Part shown: positions 25,313-34,491 of the stretch, piece after piece
Layout of the letters: every line of letters begins with the position of its first letter
How positions within the stretch are numbered: the stretch's first letter is position 1
NCBI RefSeq assembly: GCF_001884065.1
Contig: NZ_MACH01000156.1
Coordinates: forward strand, 1 to 64,000
Direction: 5' to 3'
Length of the DNA: 64,000 bases
Source of the DNA: Bacillus proteolyticus
Lineage (GTDB): Bacteria > Bacillota > Bacilli > Bacillales > Bacillaceae_G
The notes under the pieces: model-generated
Databases searched by the model: none
What the model saw: the letters and a program-made list of their open reading frames with translations, nothing else
What the model was told of the DNA's origin: nothing
Position numbers and translations under genes: made by a program

Positions 25313-25439
25313 TTAAAATCGCAATAGAATCCTGAGAACATACCTTTTAACATAATTCATTGTATGATTGCCAATTTCATGTCCTTTATTTAAAACAGTT
25401 TTTACTAATTGTAATTATTTGCATCCACTTCATACCTCC
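25313..25439 (-). pseudogene. Polysaccharide deacetylase fragment
   Basis: The leftward frame LVKTVLNKGHEIGNHTMNYV contains the NodB-type HEIGNHTMN motif. It is closed by a stop some 17 codons later and preceded, in another frame, by GGAGGTATG and a short start. Only about 40 codons remain of a protein usually over 200 residues. Confidence 0.6.
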
Positions 25440-25543
25440 ATGCAATATTCTTTGGAACTTTTGGATACATTAAATGTGCATAGCATTGTAGTTTGCATAT
25501 ATTTCACTTTTGTATTTTTGAACCAAGTATTAGGAGGGTATTT

Positions 25544-26074
25544 ATGATGAAAAGCTGTACAGCATTCCTTATTATTGATGTACAGGTAGGTTCATTCGAA
25601 GAGAGAAAAGTCCTATATAATGGAATGGAATTATTAAGAGTTATTCAATTATTGATTTCTAAAGCCCGTTCTGCTTCAGCCCCTATTTTTTATATGAAGT
25701 TTAACGGGAAGTCTGGTTCTTCGCTTAGACAAGGGACACCTGGATGGGAAATTCATAAATCAATTGCTCCAGCAACAGGAGATGTCGTTCTTGAAAAGAA
25801 TCATCCGGATTCTTTTCATAAAACGAGTCTTCAACAAGAGCTAGAAATGAGAAATATAAAACGAGTTGTTATAGCAGGAATTCAATCTGAAATTTGCATA
25901 GATGCAACATGCCGGCGTGCATACAGCTTAGGATATGACGTTACTCTTGTAAAGAATGGACATAGTACATATAACTCTACATTATTATCGGCGTCTCAAA
26001 TTATTGAGCATCATAACGAGATAATAGGTCAATGGTTTGCTTGTGTGAAAAATTCCGAAAGTATAGAATTTTGA
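25544..26074 (+). CDS. Isochorismatase-family cysteine hydrolase
   Basis: A 176-residue isochorismatase-like hydrolase. It has the Asp motif FLIIDVQVGSF, Lys in VVLEKNHPDSF and the nucleophile region VVIAGIQSEICIDATCRRAY with Cys. These three residues (Asp-Lys-Cys) are the catalytic set in nicotinamidase and related amidohydrolases. The substrate is unknown; a nicotinamidase or N-carbamoyl-type amidase is possible. AGGAGGG lies 5-6 nt before the ATG chosen, and a longer frame to 25493 has no ribosome binding site. A good terminator follows. Confidence 0.87.
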   Translation: MMKSCTAFLIIDVQVGSFEERKVLYNGMELLRVIQLLISKARSASAPIFYMKFNGKSGSSLRQGTPGWEIHKSIAPATGDVVLEKNHPDSFHKTSLQQELEMRNIKRVVIAGIQSEICIDATCRRAYSLGYDVTLVKNGHSTYNSTLLSASQIIEHHNEIIGQWFACVKNSESIEF

Positions 26075-26093
26075 TTCCATCTCTATATAAACG

Positions 26094-26125
26094 AAACCGC
26101 AGTCAGGGACTAGACTGCGGTTTTT
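26094..26125 (+). terminator. Terminator of isochorismatase gene
   Basis: AAACCGCAGTC / GACTGCGGTTTTT, 8-nt loop. Confidence 0.88.
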
Positions 26126-26519
26126 CGACGTACAATGAATTACAGCAATTACTAAGAGTTGCATAATCTTTCATTGTAATTAACTTAACTTTTTATTTAC
26201 TAAGAAGCATTGCAACAGAACCTAGTAAAGTCTCAAAAAACAACTTATTATCAATCAATATTTAGTAAAAACATATTAATACTTTAGAATTTCTTTAATT
26301 TTCATTATTTTTTTTTTAAGATTGTCCTTTATATTTATAATGTGTTATTTGAATTTATCGTATTGAAGCGGATTTTCACATCACTATAAGCAATTTGAAA
26401 ATGGAAAAAATAAAGTCCCCATTAGATTAATTATCCTGTTCTTTTGCGTCTTTTATCTATCTATGTTAATTATTATGCAGCTAAAAAAGTACAACTTATT
26501 GATGGAGAGAGGAAATAAA
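26126..26519. other. AT-rich spacer
   Basis: No gene or strong hairpin seen; the promoter of the VanW-like gene should lie here. Confidence 0.5.
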
Positions 26520-27350
26520 ATGAATTTAGTGAACTTACGTCCTAAACAGCGGTCTAAGTATCGCATTCTACTAGGGACATGGTATTACTCTACAAAGAGG
26601 TACATTCAGTGGTTAGTAGACGGAAAAACATATGCAAAAACGTTTCAACAAGAAAAGTTACCCTATACAGCGATTCAGCACCGAACGATACTACTTCGTA
26701 AGCTCAAAGATGTAGATATGTGGTATCAACAAAATAAAGTTGTTAATTTGAAGATTGCTATTAAACAACTAAATGGTATCGTCATTAGACCGGGAGAAAC
26801 ATTCTCTTACTGGCGTTTAATAGGTAAGCCTACCAGGAGAAAAGGGTATGTAGAAGGTATGATACTGCACTATGGATCTTTTCAAGCAGGTATTGGAGGA
26901 GGACTTTGTCAGCTTTCAAATTTAATATATTGGATGACCTTACATACACCATTGACAGTAACAGAGCGATATCGTCATAGTTTTGATGTCTTTCCTGATT
27001 CCAAGCGTACTCAACCATTTGGAAGCGGAGCAACTTGTTCTTATAACTATTTAGATTTACAAATCAAAAATGAAACGGACCAATCGTATCAACTTCACCT
27101 TTATATTACAGATAAACATTTAGTCGGTGAATGGAGAGTTGCCTATCCGCAGCTTTATCAATATGAAGTTTATGAAAAAGAACACTCAATCCAATCTGCA
27201 TACTGGGGTGGTTATATACGACATAATGTTATTCAACGTAGAGTATATAATCAACAGAAACAGTTTATAGAAGACCAATATGTAACGGAGAATCACGCTA
27301 TAATGATGTACGAACCACTATTAGCTTATAATAATGAGGAAAGCGAGTGA
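26520..27350 (+). CDS. VanW-like protein
   Basis: A 276-residue protein with the VanW domain (about 75-215): IKQLNGIVIRPGETFSYWRL, GGGLCQLSNLIYWMTLHTPL and TERYRHSFDVFPDSKRTQPF. VanW was named from a VanB-type vancomycin gene cluster, but the domain is widespread in Firmicutes and its function is unknown. Here it stands alone with no VanH/A/X or VanRS genes, so glycopeptide resistance should not be inferred. There is no signal peptide. GGAGAGAGGAAATAAA precedes the ATG. Confidence 0.85.
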   Translation: MNLVNLRPKQRSKYRILLGTWYYSTKRYIQWLVDGKTYAKTFQQEKLPYTAIQHRTILLRKLKDVDMWYQQNKVVNLKIAIKQLNGIVIRPGETFSYWRLIGKPTRRKGYVEGMILHYGSFQAGIGGGLCQLSNLIYWMTLHTPLTVTERYRHSFDVFPDSKRTQPFGSGATCSYNYLDLQIKNETDQSYQLHLYITDKHLVGEWRVAYPQLYQYEVYEKEHSIQSAYWGGYIRHNVIQRRVYNQQKQFIEDQYVTENHAIMMYEPLLAYNNEESE

Positions 27351-27530
27351 CGGTAACATTCGTGTATCAAGTATTTTTGTCTAATAACACAATACATGCC
27401 TTTCTTCATATAATTAATAGGCCCATTCCTTTTTGCAACATAACTTTTTCGTTTTTATTGAAAATGAATTTTATATCTTTCTTTCCAACAAACTGGTTCC
27501 TAAACTAAACTGCCCCGTTTCCACAATAAA
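27351..27530. other. Spacer between convergent genes
   Basis: Nothing beyond the shared terminator that follows. Confidence 0.4.
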
Positions 27531-27581
27531 AAGAGAGCTGTCCATAATTCGGTTTCACCGACTTATAAGACAGCTCCTCTT
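27531..27581. terminator. Bidirectional terminator between vanW-like gene and inhA
   Basis: AAGAGAGCTGTC / GACAGCTCCTCTT with a long loop. Confidence 0.7.
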
Positions 27582-27595
27582 AGTTTCACCTTATT

Positions 27596-29986
27596 CTATC
27601 GATGAATCCAAACTGCACCTGCAGACTTGTCTTCAGCTTGACCTACTACTTCAAACTTCAATCCTAGTTTCGGCAACTTACGTCCTGCATCTGGAATTGC
27701 ACTGTTGATGTACTGCTTAGAGTCATCAAATTTTGCAACGCCTGGTAATCCTTTATAGTCAAAGATACCGCGAGTTGGCGAATCTACTCTCCATGCTGGC
27801 GTTTGATCAAATGAGAATGCCGCATCAGCAATTTGATAACGCGTACTGCTCTTCACAGTCGGTTGTCCATTTAATGTACCTACGATTGCCTCTGGATGAG
27901 AATCTACTACTCCTAAGAATCCTTCACCTGGATGAACACCTACCCAGTTATCTGTAAAGCTTTGATCCGCATACCATACAACCATTCCTGTATTAAACAC
28001 TGGACCACGCGCATGTTGTAATGCCGTGTCAGAACCAGCGTAATTTCTCCACTCTACATAGTAGTTATTTTTTTTCTGTTCAAATCCGTTAGATACAGTA
28101 AATCCTTTTAATGTCATTGCTGGCTGGCCTTCTGCATCATCTGAGAAAACAACTTTTCCATCTACAGTTAATGCAGCATTATCTAACGCAAATCCTTTAT
28201 AAGCTACTGCAATATCTGTTAAATACTCAAATTGCAGTTTTACTTTTTTCCCTTTGAATTGGCTTAAATCGTATGATTTATCAACCCACTTACCATCAGT
28301 CGTATCCGCGCCGCCTTTTACATCTTTTTCTCCCATTCTATCAATGCGTGTCTTCGTTCCATCTTCTGCAATCGCATATACGTCAAGGAAATCATACTTC
28401 GCTTCAAGTTCGTAGAATGCCTTATAATCGAACTTAGCATTCGTTGCATTTGTTAAGTCAAATACTGGTGTCTCAAGTGTTGTATGAATGTCATTTCCTT
28501 TTGTGCTGTAGTAAAACTTCTTACCAAATGCCGATTCGATATTTTTAATATCTTTGTCTGGCAAGTTAACACGAACGATTCCTGGTCGTTTTGATTTTGT
28601 AACACTTTGATCTAAATATGTTGCAACACCGACTCCCGTGCGAAGTTTATCGTAATCTACCTCAACGATATTCGCCCAGTTGCCCTTCATATTCTTTTGG
28701 AAAAACTCTTTATTTTGTGGTGAGAAACTTGTTGGCTCTGTTCCTGCAATTTTTCCAGCCCAGCTGCCGCCGCTCATAATAGACCATGACTCAACAGGTT
28801 CACCTTGTCCTGAGTACTTCGTATCATACTCATCTGGTAAGCCTAAATCATGACCATACTCATGCGCAAACACACCAACCGCTCCATCTTCAGGCTCGAT
28901 TGTATAATCGTATGCAGCCATCTTTCCGCCCCAATTCGAAACAGAAGATTTTGTGCCATCAATCGCATATGGTTTTGATCCAAGTTTTGAACGATGAGAC
29001 CAAATCGCATCATCTTTCAACTTACCGCCGCCAGCTTCTTGACCAACGCCCGCATGTACAACCATTAAATGATCAATAATACCATCTGGCTCGTTTTTAT
29101 TTCCATCACCATTTTGATCGTATTGATCAAATTGATCATAGTCTGCTAAATTGATTCCTTTTGCTACCGCTGCTTTTAATGCTTCTTTCACAAGATCACG
29201 TGGCCCTAAAGGACCTTTGTTATCATGTCCAGTTCCCGCATCCGCACCATAATCTGAAGCTTTTCCTGGAACAGTAAGCCATTCCGTTACAGTACCATCA
29301 ACTGTGTAGCTACCACCAGATTGTTCTTCATAATATTGTTTAAATGTATTAATCTTCGATCCATCAAATAGAGTAAATGGTTCATCACCAAATAACATTT
29401 TTTGATAATGTTCACGATTAAAGTCCTTAGAATACATGTATCCTGGCTCTTGATCAATATTGTTATGCTTAAAATCGCTAAATTCTACGAGTAAAACAAG
29501 TACTTTATCTTTTCGAACAGCACCATTGTACTCTTCTTGCTTCGCTGGTGCAGTAGGGACTTTTCCATTTAATTTACTAGAATTCAATGCTGCACCTTGT
29601 CCAGCTACTGGCCCTACTGCTGGCTGCTGCGCCTGTTCATTTTCCTTCATTTTTGAATCTTTTACTTTTTTCATAAAATCAGAAGCTTCTTGCGTAAGAC
29701 TATCTCCTGTCAAGACTTCTTTCCCAGGGTTTTCCCCTTTCTTTTTCTCAACATATTTTTCGACAGCCTTTGACGTCTCAGCTTGTGATGCAGATTGATC
29801 AATTACGCCTCGTTGTTTTAACGCTTCTGCCAAACGCTCCTCCGGTATTAAATGCTCATCTATTGGTAGAGATGATGTTGTCGGTGTCTCAGCATAAGCT
29901 GCATGACTTCCAAAAGCAAAACTACTACTTAGTACTGCCGCTGTTGCTAAAACTGATAACGGTTTTAACTTCTTATTCTTTTTCAA
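27596..29986 (-). CDS. inhA: Immune inhibitor A metalloprotease (InhA1 type)
   Basis: A 796-residue secreted M6-family zinc protease. The signal peptide (1-33, [20 protein letters not shown] then [12 protein letters not shown]) and a propeptide lead to a catalytic domain with [14 protein letters not shown] (HEYGH near 375-379; zinc ligands and catalytic Glu). A Ca-binding-like [13 protein letters not shown] loop is present, and a C-terminal beta-sandwich follows. InhA1 of B. cereus/anthracis cleaves host antibacterial peptides, matrix and clotting proteins and helps spores escape macrophages. Length and sequence fit InhA1 better than InhA2/InhA3, from memory. The start is a TTG with GGAGG 7 nt upstream. 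A SinR-like dyad lies upstream at 30041. Confidence 0.93.
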   Translation of the reverse strand: MKKNKKLKPLSVLATAAVLSSSFAFGSHAAYAETPTTSSLPIDEHLIPEERLAEALKQRGVIDQSASQAETSKAVEKYVEKKKGENPGKEVLTGDSLTQEASDFMKKVKDSKMKENEQAQQPAVGPVAGQGAALNSSKLNGKVPTAPAKQEEYNGAVRKDKVLVLLVEFSDFKHNNIDQEPGYMYSKDFNREHYQKMLFGDEPFTLFDGSKINTFKQYYEEQSGGSYTVDGTVTEWLTVPGKASDYGADAGTGHDNKGPLGPRDLVKEALKAAVAKGINLADYDQFDQYDQNGDGNKNEPDGIIDHLMVVHAGVGQEAGGGKLKDDAIWSHRSKLGSKPYAIDGTKSSVSNWGGKMAAYDYTIEPEDGAVGVFAHEYGHDLGLPDEYDTKYSGQGEPVESWSIMSGGSWAGKIAGTEPTSFSPQNKEFFQKNMKGNWANIVEVDYDKLRTGVGVATYLDQSVTKSKRPGIVRVNLPDKDIKNIESAFGKKFYYSTKGNDIHTTLETPVFDLTNATNAKFDYKAFYELEAKYDFLDVYAIAEDGTKTRIDRMGEKDVKGGADTTDGKWVDKSYDLSQFKGKKVKLQFEYLTDIAVAYKGFALDNAALTVDGKVVFSDDAEGQPAMTLKGFTVSNGFEQKKNNYYVEWRNYAGSDTALQHARGPVFNTGMVVWYADQSFTDNWVGVHPGEGFLGVVDSHPEAIVGTLNGQPTVKSSTRYQIADAAFSFDQTPAWRVDSPTRGIFDYKGLPGVAKFDDSKQYINSAIPDAGRKLPKLGLKFEVVGQAEDKSAGAVWIHR

Positions 29987-30040
29987 TGCATTTCCTCCCC
30001 AGTGTCTGCGAATTATCGTTTTTTTTGCCGATAGAAACAT

Positions 30041-30064
30041 AATATTCTCTTTATAGAGAATATT
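30041..30064. promoter_or_regulatory. Candidate SinR operator of inhA
   Basis: AATATTCTCT and AGAGAATATT form a perfect 10-bp inverted repeat with a 4-nt spacer, 55 nt before the inhA start. The arms resemble the SinR site GTTCTYT, and SinR control of inhA1 is known in B. anthracis. Confidence 0.5.
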
Positions 30065-30413
30065 CAATCTTTTTCAACAAATAAAATGTTGAGAAATATT
30101 TTTTTCGTGCAGGGTGGGATACGTAGGATAAAAAAATACAAAACTTCTACTAGTTTATGTTTTGCACATAACCATACAATGGAATCACTCGTTCTTTTAT
30201 CTTGATTCGATGGAGTAGTGCTAGGAAAGAAAATACAACATACAAACAGCCCAAATTTCTTATTCGAACTTGGGCTGTTTTTTAATATAAACTGATACTT
30301 TTCTTGCTGGTGCAAAAACTCTAAAAGCCTTGTAAGTACTCTCTTAAACTTGGACATACTGATACTATTAATTTAGCAAAGGTTTGCACCAGAACCTTAT
30401 TTTTTAATCAACA
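30065..30413. other. Spacer with terminator
   Basis: Holds inhA promoter sequence and the hairpin at 30244-30283; nothing else seen. Confidence 0.5.
30244..30283. terminator. Terminator after ATP-grasp gene
   Basis: AAACAGCCCAA / TTGGGCTGTTTTTT stem with a 15-nt loop. Confidence 0.75.
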
Positions 30414-31370
30414 TTATTTAACTGACTCTACTTGTTTTTCTAATTCTATTCCAAGGAATTTAGCAAGCTCAAACATACCAAATTGATTAGCTACAGACTC
30501 TGCGTCAGAATTATAGTTTGTGTTTGTATTAATATCATACGTATAAATTGTTCCATCCGAACTGCGAATAAATTCAATACCAGCAACGGTAATTTCATTT
30601 TCTTTCAAAAATTCTTTGTAGTGTTCAATGATTGGCTCTTGGAAGTCCGATATAATTTCAAATTTTGTTGACGACTCTTTCTTATTCTCTTCTCCTACTG
30701 GGCAAAAAGCATCATGAATAGAGCACGCATCTGCTGGACAAAGCTCAAATCCTTCTGATGTATCTACTTTAACTGCATATACAAACTGACCACCTACAAA
30801 CTCACAACGTGTAATATATGGTTCTGGCGCTTCAATATACTGCTGTATTAAAGTAATTCCATCAATAGGTTCTTCAAACGTCGGAACATCCAAATATTGT
30901 TCTAAAGCATCAATAGAATGAAAAAGTTGAACACCAAGGCCTTTACCTGCACGGTTATGCTTTGTAATGAACGGTACTTCCCCTAAGTCCTTTGCTGCTT
31001 TTACTATATTATCACGGCCAACAGCACCAATCGTTTTCGGCACTTGTATGCCAAAATTTCTTAATGCTGCATATTGATTCAATTTACTTACTTCAAGACG
31101 TAATGCACGAGATCCATTAAATACTGTTCGCCCGTATCCCTCTAACCAAGCAAGGACTCCTTCAGTCAACTCAGGTGCATATCGATGCCCTCTCGTATGT
31201 GAAGAAGCACTCATACGGCTATAAAAAACACCTTGGGGAGGTTCTTTTTCTAACGAAAGTGTTCCTTCATCTAAAAACCATTCCTCATACGGTAACTCCA
31301 GTTCTTCCAACCTTTTCACCAAATGATCCGTCCATTCCTTATTCTCATGTAATATGTAAATTTTACTCAT
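30414..31370 (-). CDS. RimK-like ATP-grasp ligase
   Basis: A 318-residue ATP-grasp protein. The N-terminal domain carries LDEGTLSLEKEPPQGVFYSR. The ATP-grasp core has VPFITKHNRAGKGLGVQLFH (phosphate-binding loop) and ITLIQQYIEAPEPYITRCEF, and the metal site TYDINTNTNYNSDAE at about 290. This is the alpha-L-glutamate ligase / RimK-like branch, which joins a carboxylate to an amine, often on peptides or proteins. A Cys-containing insert (ELCPADACSIHDAFCPVGEE) is notable. Its ATG overlaps the end of the monooxygenase gene by 8 nt (ATGAGTAA), so they were translated as a pair. The 23-residue peptide at 32411 is a candidate substrate. Confidence 0.85.
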   Translation of the reverse strand: MSKIYILHENKEWTDHLVKRLEELELPYEEWFLDEGTLSLEKEPPQGVFYSRMSASSHTRGHRYAPELTEGVLAWLEGYGRTVFNGSRALRLEVSKLNQYAALRNFGIQVPKTIGAVGRDNIVKAAKDLGEVPFITKHNRAGKGLGVQLFHSIDALEQYLDVPTFEEPIDGITLIQQYIEAPEPYITRCEFVGGQFVYAVKVDTSEGFELCPADACSIHDAFCPVGEENKKESSTKFEIISDFQEPIIEHYKEFLKENEITVAGIEFIRSSDGTIYTYDINTNTNYNSDAESVANQFGMFELAKFLGIELEKQVESVK

Positions 31371-32325
31371 TTGTAATCAATTCCTTTCTTTTCAACTCAA
31401 CTAATGGCATCACTTTTTCAGAAAATCGTTTCATCTCTTCAAGCTGTGGAGAAAATTGTAAAAGTAATAACGTAACACCTACTTTTTCAAAAGCAAGTAT
31501 CCTTTCTGCAATTTGTTCTGGTGTTCCGATTAGATTAGGACGTAAACCACGATTAGATACAGAATAATCATTTAGCTTCACTTGCTGTTCCAGATGTGAT
31601 TTACTAATAAAGTCTTGATAACCCGCATAACCTAAAGCATCATCTTTCACGTCCGTTATGCGTCTCCATTCTTCTAATGCCTCTTCTTCTGTATCACGAC
31701 AAACGACGTAAGCCGCGAGTCCGAATGACTGCAATGGCTCCTCTGTTACTTTCTTTCTACGATTCTTCATATCTTCTATTTTCACAGACACCTCTTCCAC
31801 TGTTCCTCCATGCATCACATATGCATCCGCGTGGTTTACAATTACCTCTTTTCCTCACTCACTCTCACCACCTGCATAGATCTTAATTCCTTGTTTCTGC
31901 ACAGGTTTTGGACTTAAATGTGTATTATGAAACTCATAAAAGTTCCCTTTATAAGAAAACGCTTCTTCTTCCCACCATGCTGAAACTACATTCAATGTAA
32001 AACGACCATTACTTAATTGATCGATATTCGCTGCCATTTTCGCTGTAACTGCTGGATTATGGAAGCCAGGTCTTACAGCTGTCATAATCTCTAATCGATC
32101 CGTTACTGCAGCAAGTGCTGCCGCAGTTGTCCATGCTTCTAAACTTGGTGCTGAAACACCTTTTATATCATTTAAGTTTAATTCTGCAATAAGAGTTGTT
32201 GAAAAACCTAATTGTTCTGCCGCTTGCGCTGTTTGTTTTGCATACTCAAACGTAGGCGGCATAGATTCATCATCTACATTTCGAAGCCATCCCCCAAAAA
32301 TCGGTAACCAAAAACCATACTCCAC
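31363..32325 (-). pseudogene. LLM-class flavin monooxygenase, broken
   Basis: Luciferase-like FMN-dependent monooxygenase, closest in memory to dimethylsulfone monooxygenase SfnG: starts MEYGFWLPIFGGWLRNVDDE, with IMTAVRPGFHNPAVTAKMAA, FTLNVVSAWWEEEA and HADAYVMHGGTVEEV. It has two lesions. An in-frame TGA at 31855-31857 follows GGESE where the frame continues GKEVIVNHADAY. In addition, about 35 residues usually found between SAWWEEEA and FSYKGNFY (the HDERY...EF region) are missing, giving 320 codons instead of about 355. The GTG start has GGGGG 8 nt upstream. It is probably inactive, while the downstream ATP-grasp gene is intact. Confidence 0.82.
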
Positions 32326-32353
32326 TACATATTCCCCCTTTACCTTTTAGCCA

Positions 32354-32387
32354 TAAAAAAAGCTACTCTTATCGAAATAAGAGTAGC
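32354..32387 (-). terminator. Terminator between peptide and monooxygenase genes
   Basis: Read leftward: GCTACTCTTAT, loop TTCG, ATAAGAGTAGC, then TTTTTTT. A perfect 11-bp stem and strong T run. It should let most transcripts end after the peptide gene. Confidence 0.88.
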
Positions 32388-32410
32388 CTTCTTGACTAAG
32401 TGAACCGCTC

Positions 32411-32482
32411 TTATCTTTCAGGTGTTTCTTCACCTGCAGGATTTGGCACCTTTCGTCTAAAACGAGGTTGCCGAAGTTTCAT
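32411..32482 (-). CDS. 23-residue basic peptide, possible precursor peptide
   Basis: The product begins MKLRQPRFRRKVPNPAGEET and ends PER. GGAGGG lies 9 nt before the ATG; an in-frame ATG nine codons earlier (32509) has no site. The N-terminal half is Arg/Lys-rich and the C-terminal half is acidic with a PNPAGEETP core. It is followed by a strong terminator and then by the monooxygenase and ATP-grasp genes, the usual order for an abundant precursor peptide with its modifying enzymes. No family is recognised. It could instead be a leader peptide or an unrelated micro-protein. Confidence 0.55.
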   Translation of the reverse strand: MKLRQPRFRRKVPNPAGEETPER

Positions 32483-32771
32483 AGGGCCCGTCCCTCCACT
32501 TCTCAACATAAGAATTGTTTGATTTTTATTTATTATAATCATCAGAATAATAAAAACCAATCATTTAATACTTATTTTTCCGATACACATTAAATGATAT
32601 ATAAAAAACCATATTGTTATAGAGAATTATAGGAGTATTATGTTGTTTTACTTGCGGATATATAAAGGGGTATGTTGTATCATGTCGAAAACATCATTTA
32701 TAACCAATTTGCCTTGCTTCTATTGTAAAAACACATCAAAATAAATACGAACCAAAAGAGGGATAAATAAC

Positions 32772-32978
32772 ATGAAAAATAAAAGATGCGAGAATTGTGG
32801 TTCTACTAACTTTAAAGAGGGACGAGTTGGAAGTGCTTATCATGCGTATGTTTATGAGGATGCACCGAGTAGGTTCTTTTCAGGTGGGAGAAACTCCAAA
32901 CTATTAACCACATTCTGTTTAGAGTGCGGTGAGGTGAAATCATTTAGAGTTGAAAAACCTGATAAATTCAAAGAATAA
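32772..32978 (+). CDS. Zinc-ribbon small protein
   Basis: A 68-residue protein with two CxxC knuckles, RCENCGSTNFKEG at the start and TTFCLECGEVKSF near the end, forming one zinc ribbon. The middle (AYHAYVYEDAPSRFFSGGRN) is variable. Such proteins occur as short free-standing domains of unknown role; binding to nucleic acid or a protein partner is likely. GAGGGATAAATAAC precedes the ATG. It is followed by the long copy of the intergenic repeat. Confidence 0.75.
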   Translation: MKNKRCENCGSTNFKEGRVGSAYHAYVYEDAPSRFFSGGRNSKLLTTFCLECGEVKSFRVEKPDKFKE

Positions 32979-33045
32979 AATATATTTAAGAATAGATAAT
33001 AGTACAAAAAAACCATTCCTCATAACCTATAAATGGGATACCGCC

Positions 33046-33249
33046 AGCATTTTGGAAAATAACCACGCTAAGAGTATGCAAGATTTCATACAGTTTTTCG
33101 ACTCATTCAGTAACAAACAAGAACCTTAAAACCACGCCAGGATAGGAATTTATAAAAAGATGAATAGAGTTATAGAAAAAGAAAAAGGCGAATTCCTTTT
33201 GAAAGTAGGGATTCGCCTTTTTCTTGCTACCGATAATGATGCGTTATGT
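33046..33249. repeat. bcr-like intergenic repeat, long copy
   Basis: Full-length relative of 1115-1248. It contains AACCACGC twice, about 70 nt apart; the short copy looks like a deletion between these direct repeats. The core hairpin is GAAAAAGGCGAAT...ATTCGCCTTTTTC. Confidence 0.62.
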
Positions 33250-33315
33250 TAACTGAGCATGTATAGAATATACAGTTAACTAAAAATGAAAAGTTTACAT
33301 TTGAAAATGAATAAT

Positions 33316-33352
33316 AAAAAACAGTAGTGTATAAAATCACTACTGTTTTTTA
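33316..33352. terminator. Terminator of membrane-protein gene
   Basis: ACAGTAGTG / CACTACTGT with A and T runs on both sides. Confidence 0.82.
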
Positions 33353-33370
33353 TTGTTTCTTGCAAGTAAA

Positions 33371-33700
33371 TTATTTAAATTCTTGTCTATATAATTTAAA
33401 CGAATAAATAGCTCCAACGAAGAATACAAAGGCTTCAAATAATATAAAGATTTGACGGAAATTCTCGATATCTTTACCAACTAAAGAAATAAATATGCAA
33501 TTCATTAGAATTTGAGTAGTAAACATACAAGAAATAATTTTAAAATAAATAGGATTTGTTCTTTCATCTGGTTTACCAATTTTTTTGTAAATAATAATAA
33601 GTGCAATTACTGAACCCAAAAATAGAAGTGCTGTAAGTCCTACAACGATATTGAAATTACCTGTACTTTCTAACATCCATTTATTTAATAAATCAATCAT
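33371..33700 (-). CDS. Small three- or four-helix membrane protein
   Basis: A 109-residue protein with helices at about 17-38, 50-72 and 84-101 and a conserved-looking loop KKIGKPDERTNPIYFK, similar in style to small Bacillus proteins with a PDERT motif between helices. No function is assigned. AAGGAAGATAATA precedes the ATG and a terminator follows the stop by 20 nt. Confidence 0.6.
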   Translation of the reverse strand: MIDLLNKWMLESTGNFNIVVGLTALLFLGSVIALIIIYKKIGKPDERTNPIYFKIISCMFTTQILMNCIFISLVGKDIENFRQIFILFEAFVFFVGAIYSFKLYRQEFK

Positions 33701-34059
33701 TATTATCTTCCTTTCCTACATAAGAGAATATTTCGTTCTTCTTTTTCACTATAATAAAAAAAGAAAAAGGAAAACATCGAACTTTCTTACAAACATTCGT
33801 GTATTCTTACAGTTTTGTCATTTTGTAAATGTATTCATCCCCTTGCCTTTCACTATTTTCTTTGGAAAACATAGTGAATTACGAGAAAGAGCGCTACAAG
33901 ATCAACTTCCGAGAACGAATTTTATGTAAATAAGCTGTTAAAAGTTTATTTTATTAATTGACTAAGTAATATTTTGAAAGAAGCTTCTGTGTATTGTGCT
34001 AATGCGCTGAATAGGTACATTATTGTATGTCAAAAATTCAGCTTAAGTTGGGATTATAT

Positions 34060-34242
34060 ATGACTGAAGATAAAAGACTGAAAAAGCCGGTGGTAAGTTT
34101 TATATTACGAACCAACATTATTTTTTGGCCACTTTTTCTTCTCGTTGGAATTACAAAGTTATTAGATTTTCCAACTTGGATTTTTGATGTAATGCTTTGT
34201 ATATCAGCTTGGTTTTCCACCTTTGCTTTTGTGTTTCTATAA
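34060..34242 (+). pseudogene. CPBP-family membrane protease, N-terminal fragment
   Basis: About 60 codons (MTEDKRLKKPVVSFILRTNI, then FWPLFLLVGITKLL and SAWFSTFAFVFL) match my memory of the start of CPBP/CaaX-type membrane proteases, which normally have 200-300 residues and EExxxR and HxxxN motifs further on. These are absent: the frame ends at 34242. It meets another truncated gene from the other strand there. Confidence 0.55.
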
Positions 34243-34491
34243 ATTTTTTATAATTATTGATTTCTCATTTTTCATTGCATGATAAATTTTTCTATACTCA
34301 TTAACAACTAACATTAAAACTATTAATCCAATAGATTCTTGAAAAAAAGTGTTTCGACTTCTCTTAACGGTTACCGTTACATTACTAGTATGGCAGCGTG
34401 AATCATTGTTTAACATAATGTTGAGAGCAGTTGGAATAATCCCATTTTCAGAAACTGGAACTCGAAACACTCCAGTAGATTTATGAGCCAT
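34237..34491 (-). pseudogene. Truncated hypothetical gene
   Basis: The frame starts MAHKSTGVFRVPVSENGIIP and continues TALNIMLNND and NVTVTVKRSRN, a beta-rich segment; I recall longer B. cereus-group proteins starting this way. After KRSRN the character changes to a hydrophobic helix and basic end (SIGLIVLMLVVNEY), suggesting that the native C-terminus was replaced. AAAGGATGTGATTAT precedes the ATG. Confidence 0.45.

Noticed and set aside
30064-30357. 97-codon minus-strand frame upstream of inhA
   Set aside because: It runs through a terminator hairpin and the inhA promoter dyad and has no ribosome binding site.
31855-31857. In-frame TGA as selenocysteine or programmed readthrough
   Set aside because: No SECIS-like structure is evident, the family has no Cys/Sec there, and a second lesion (deletion) shows that the gene is decaying.
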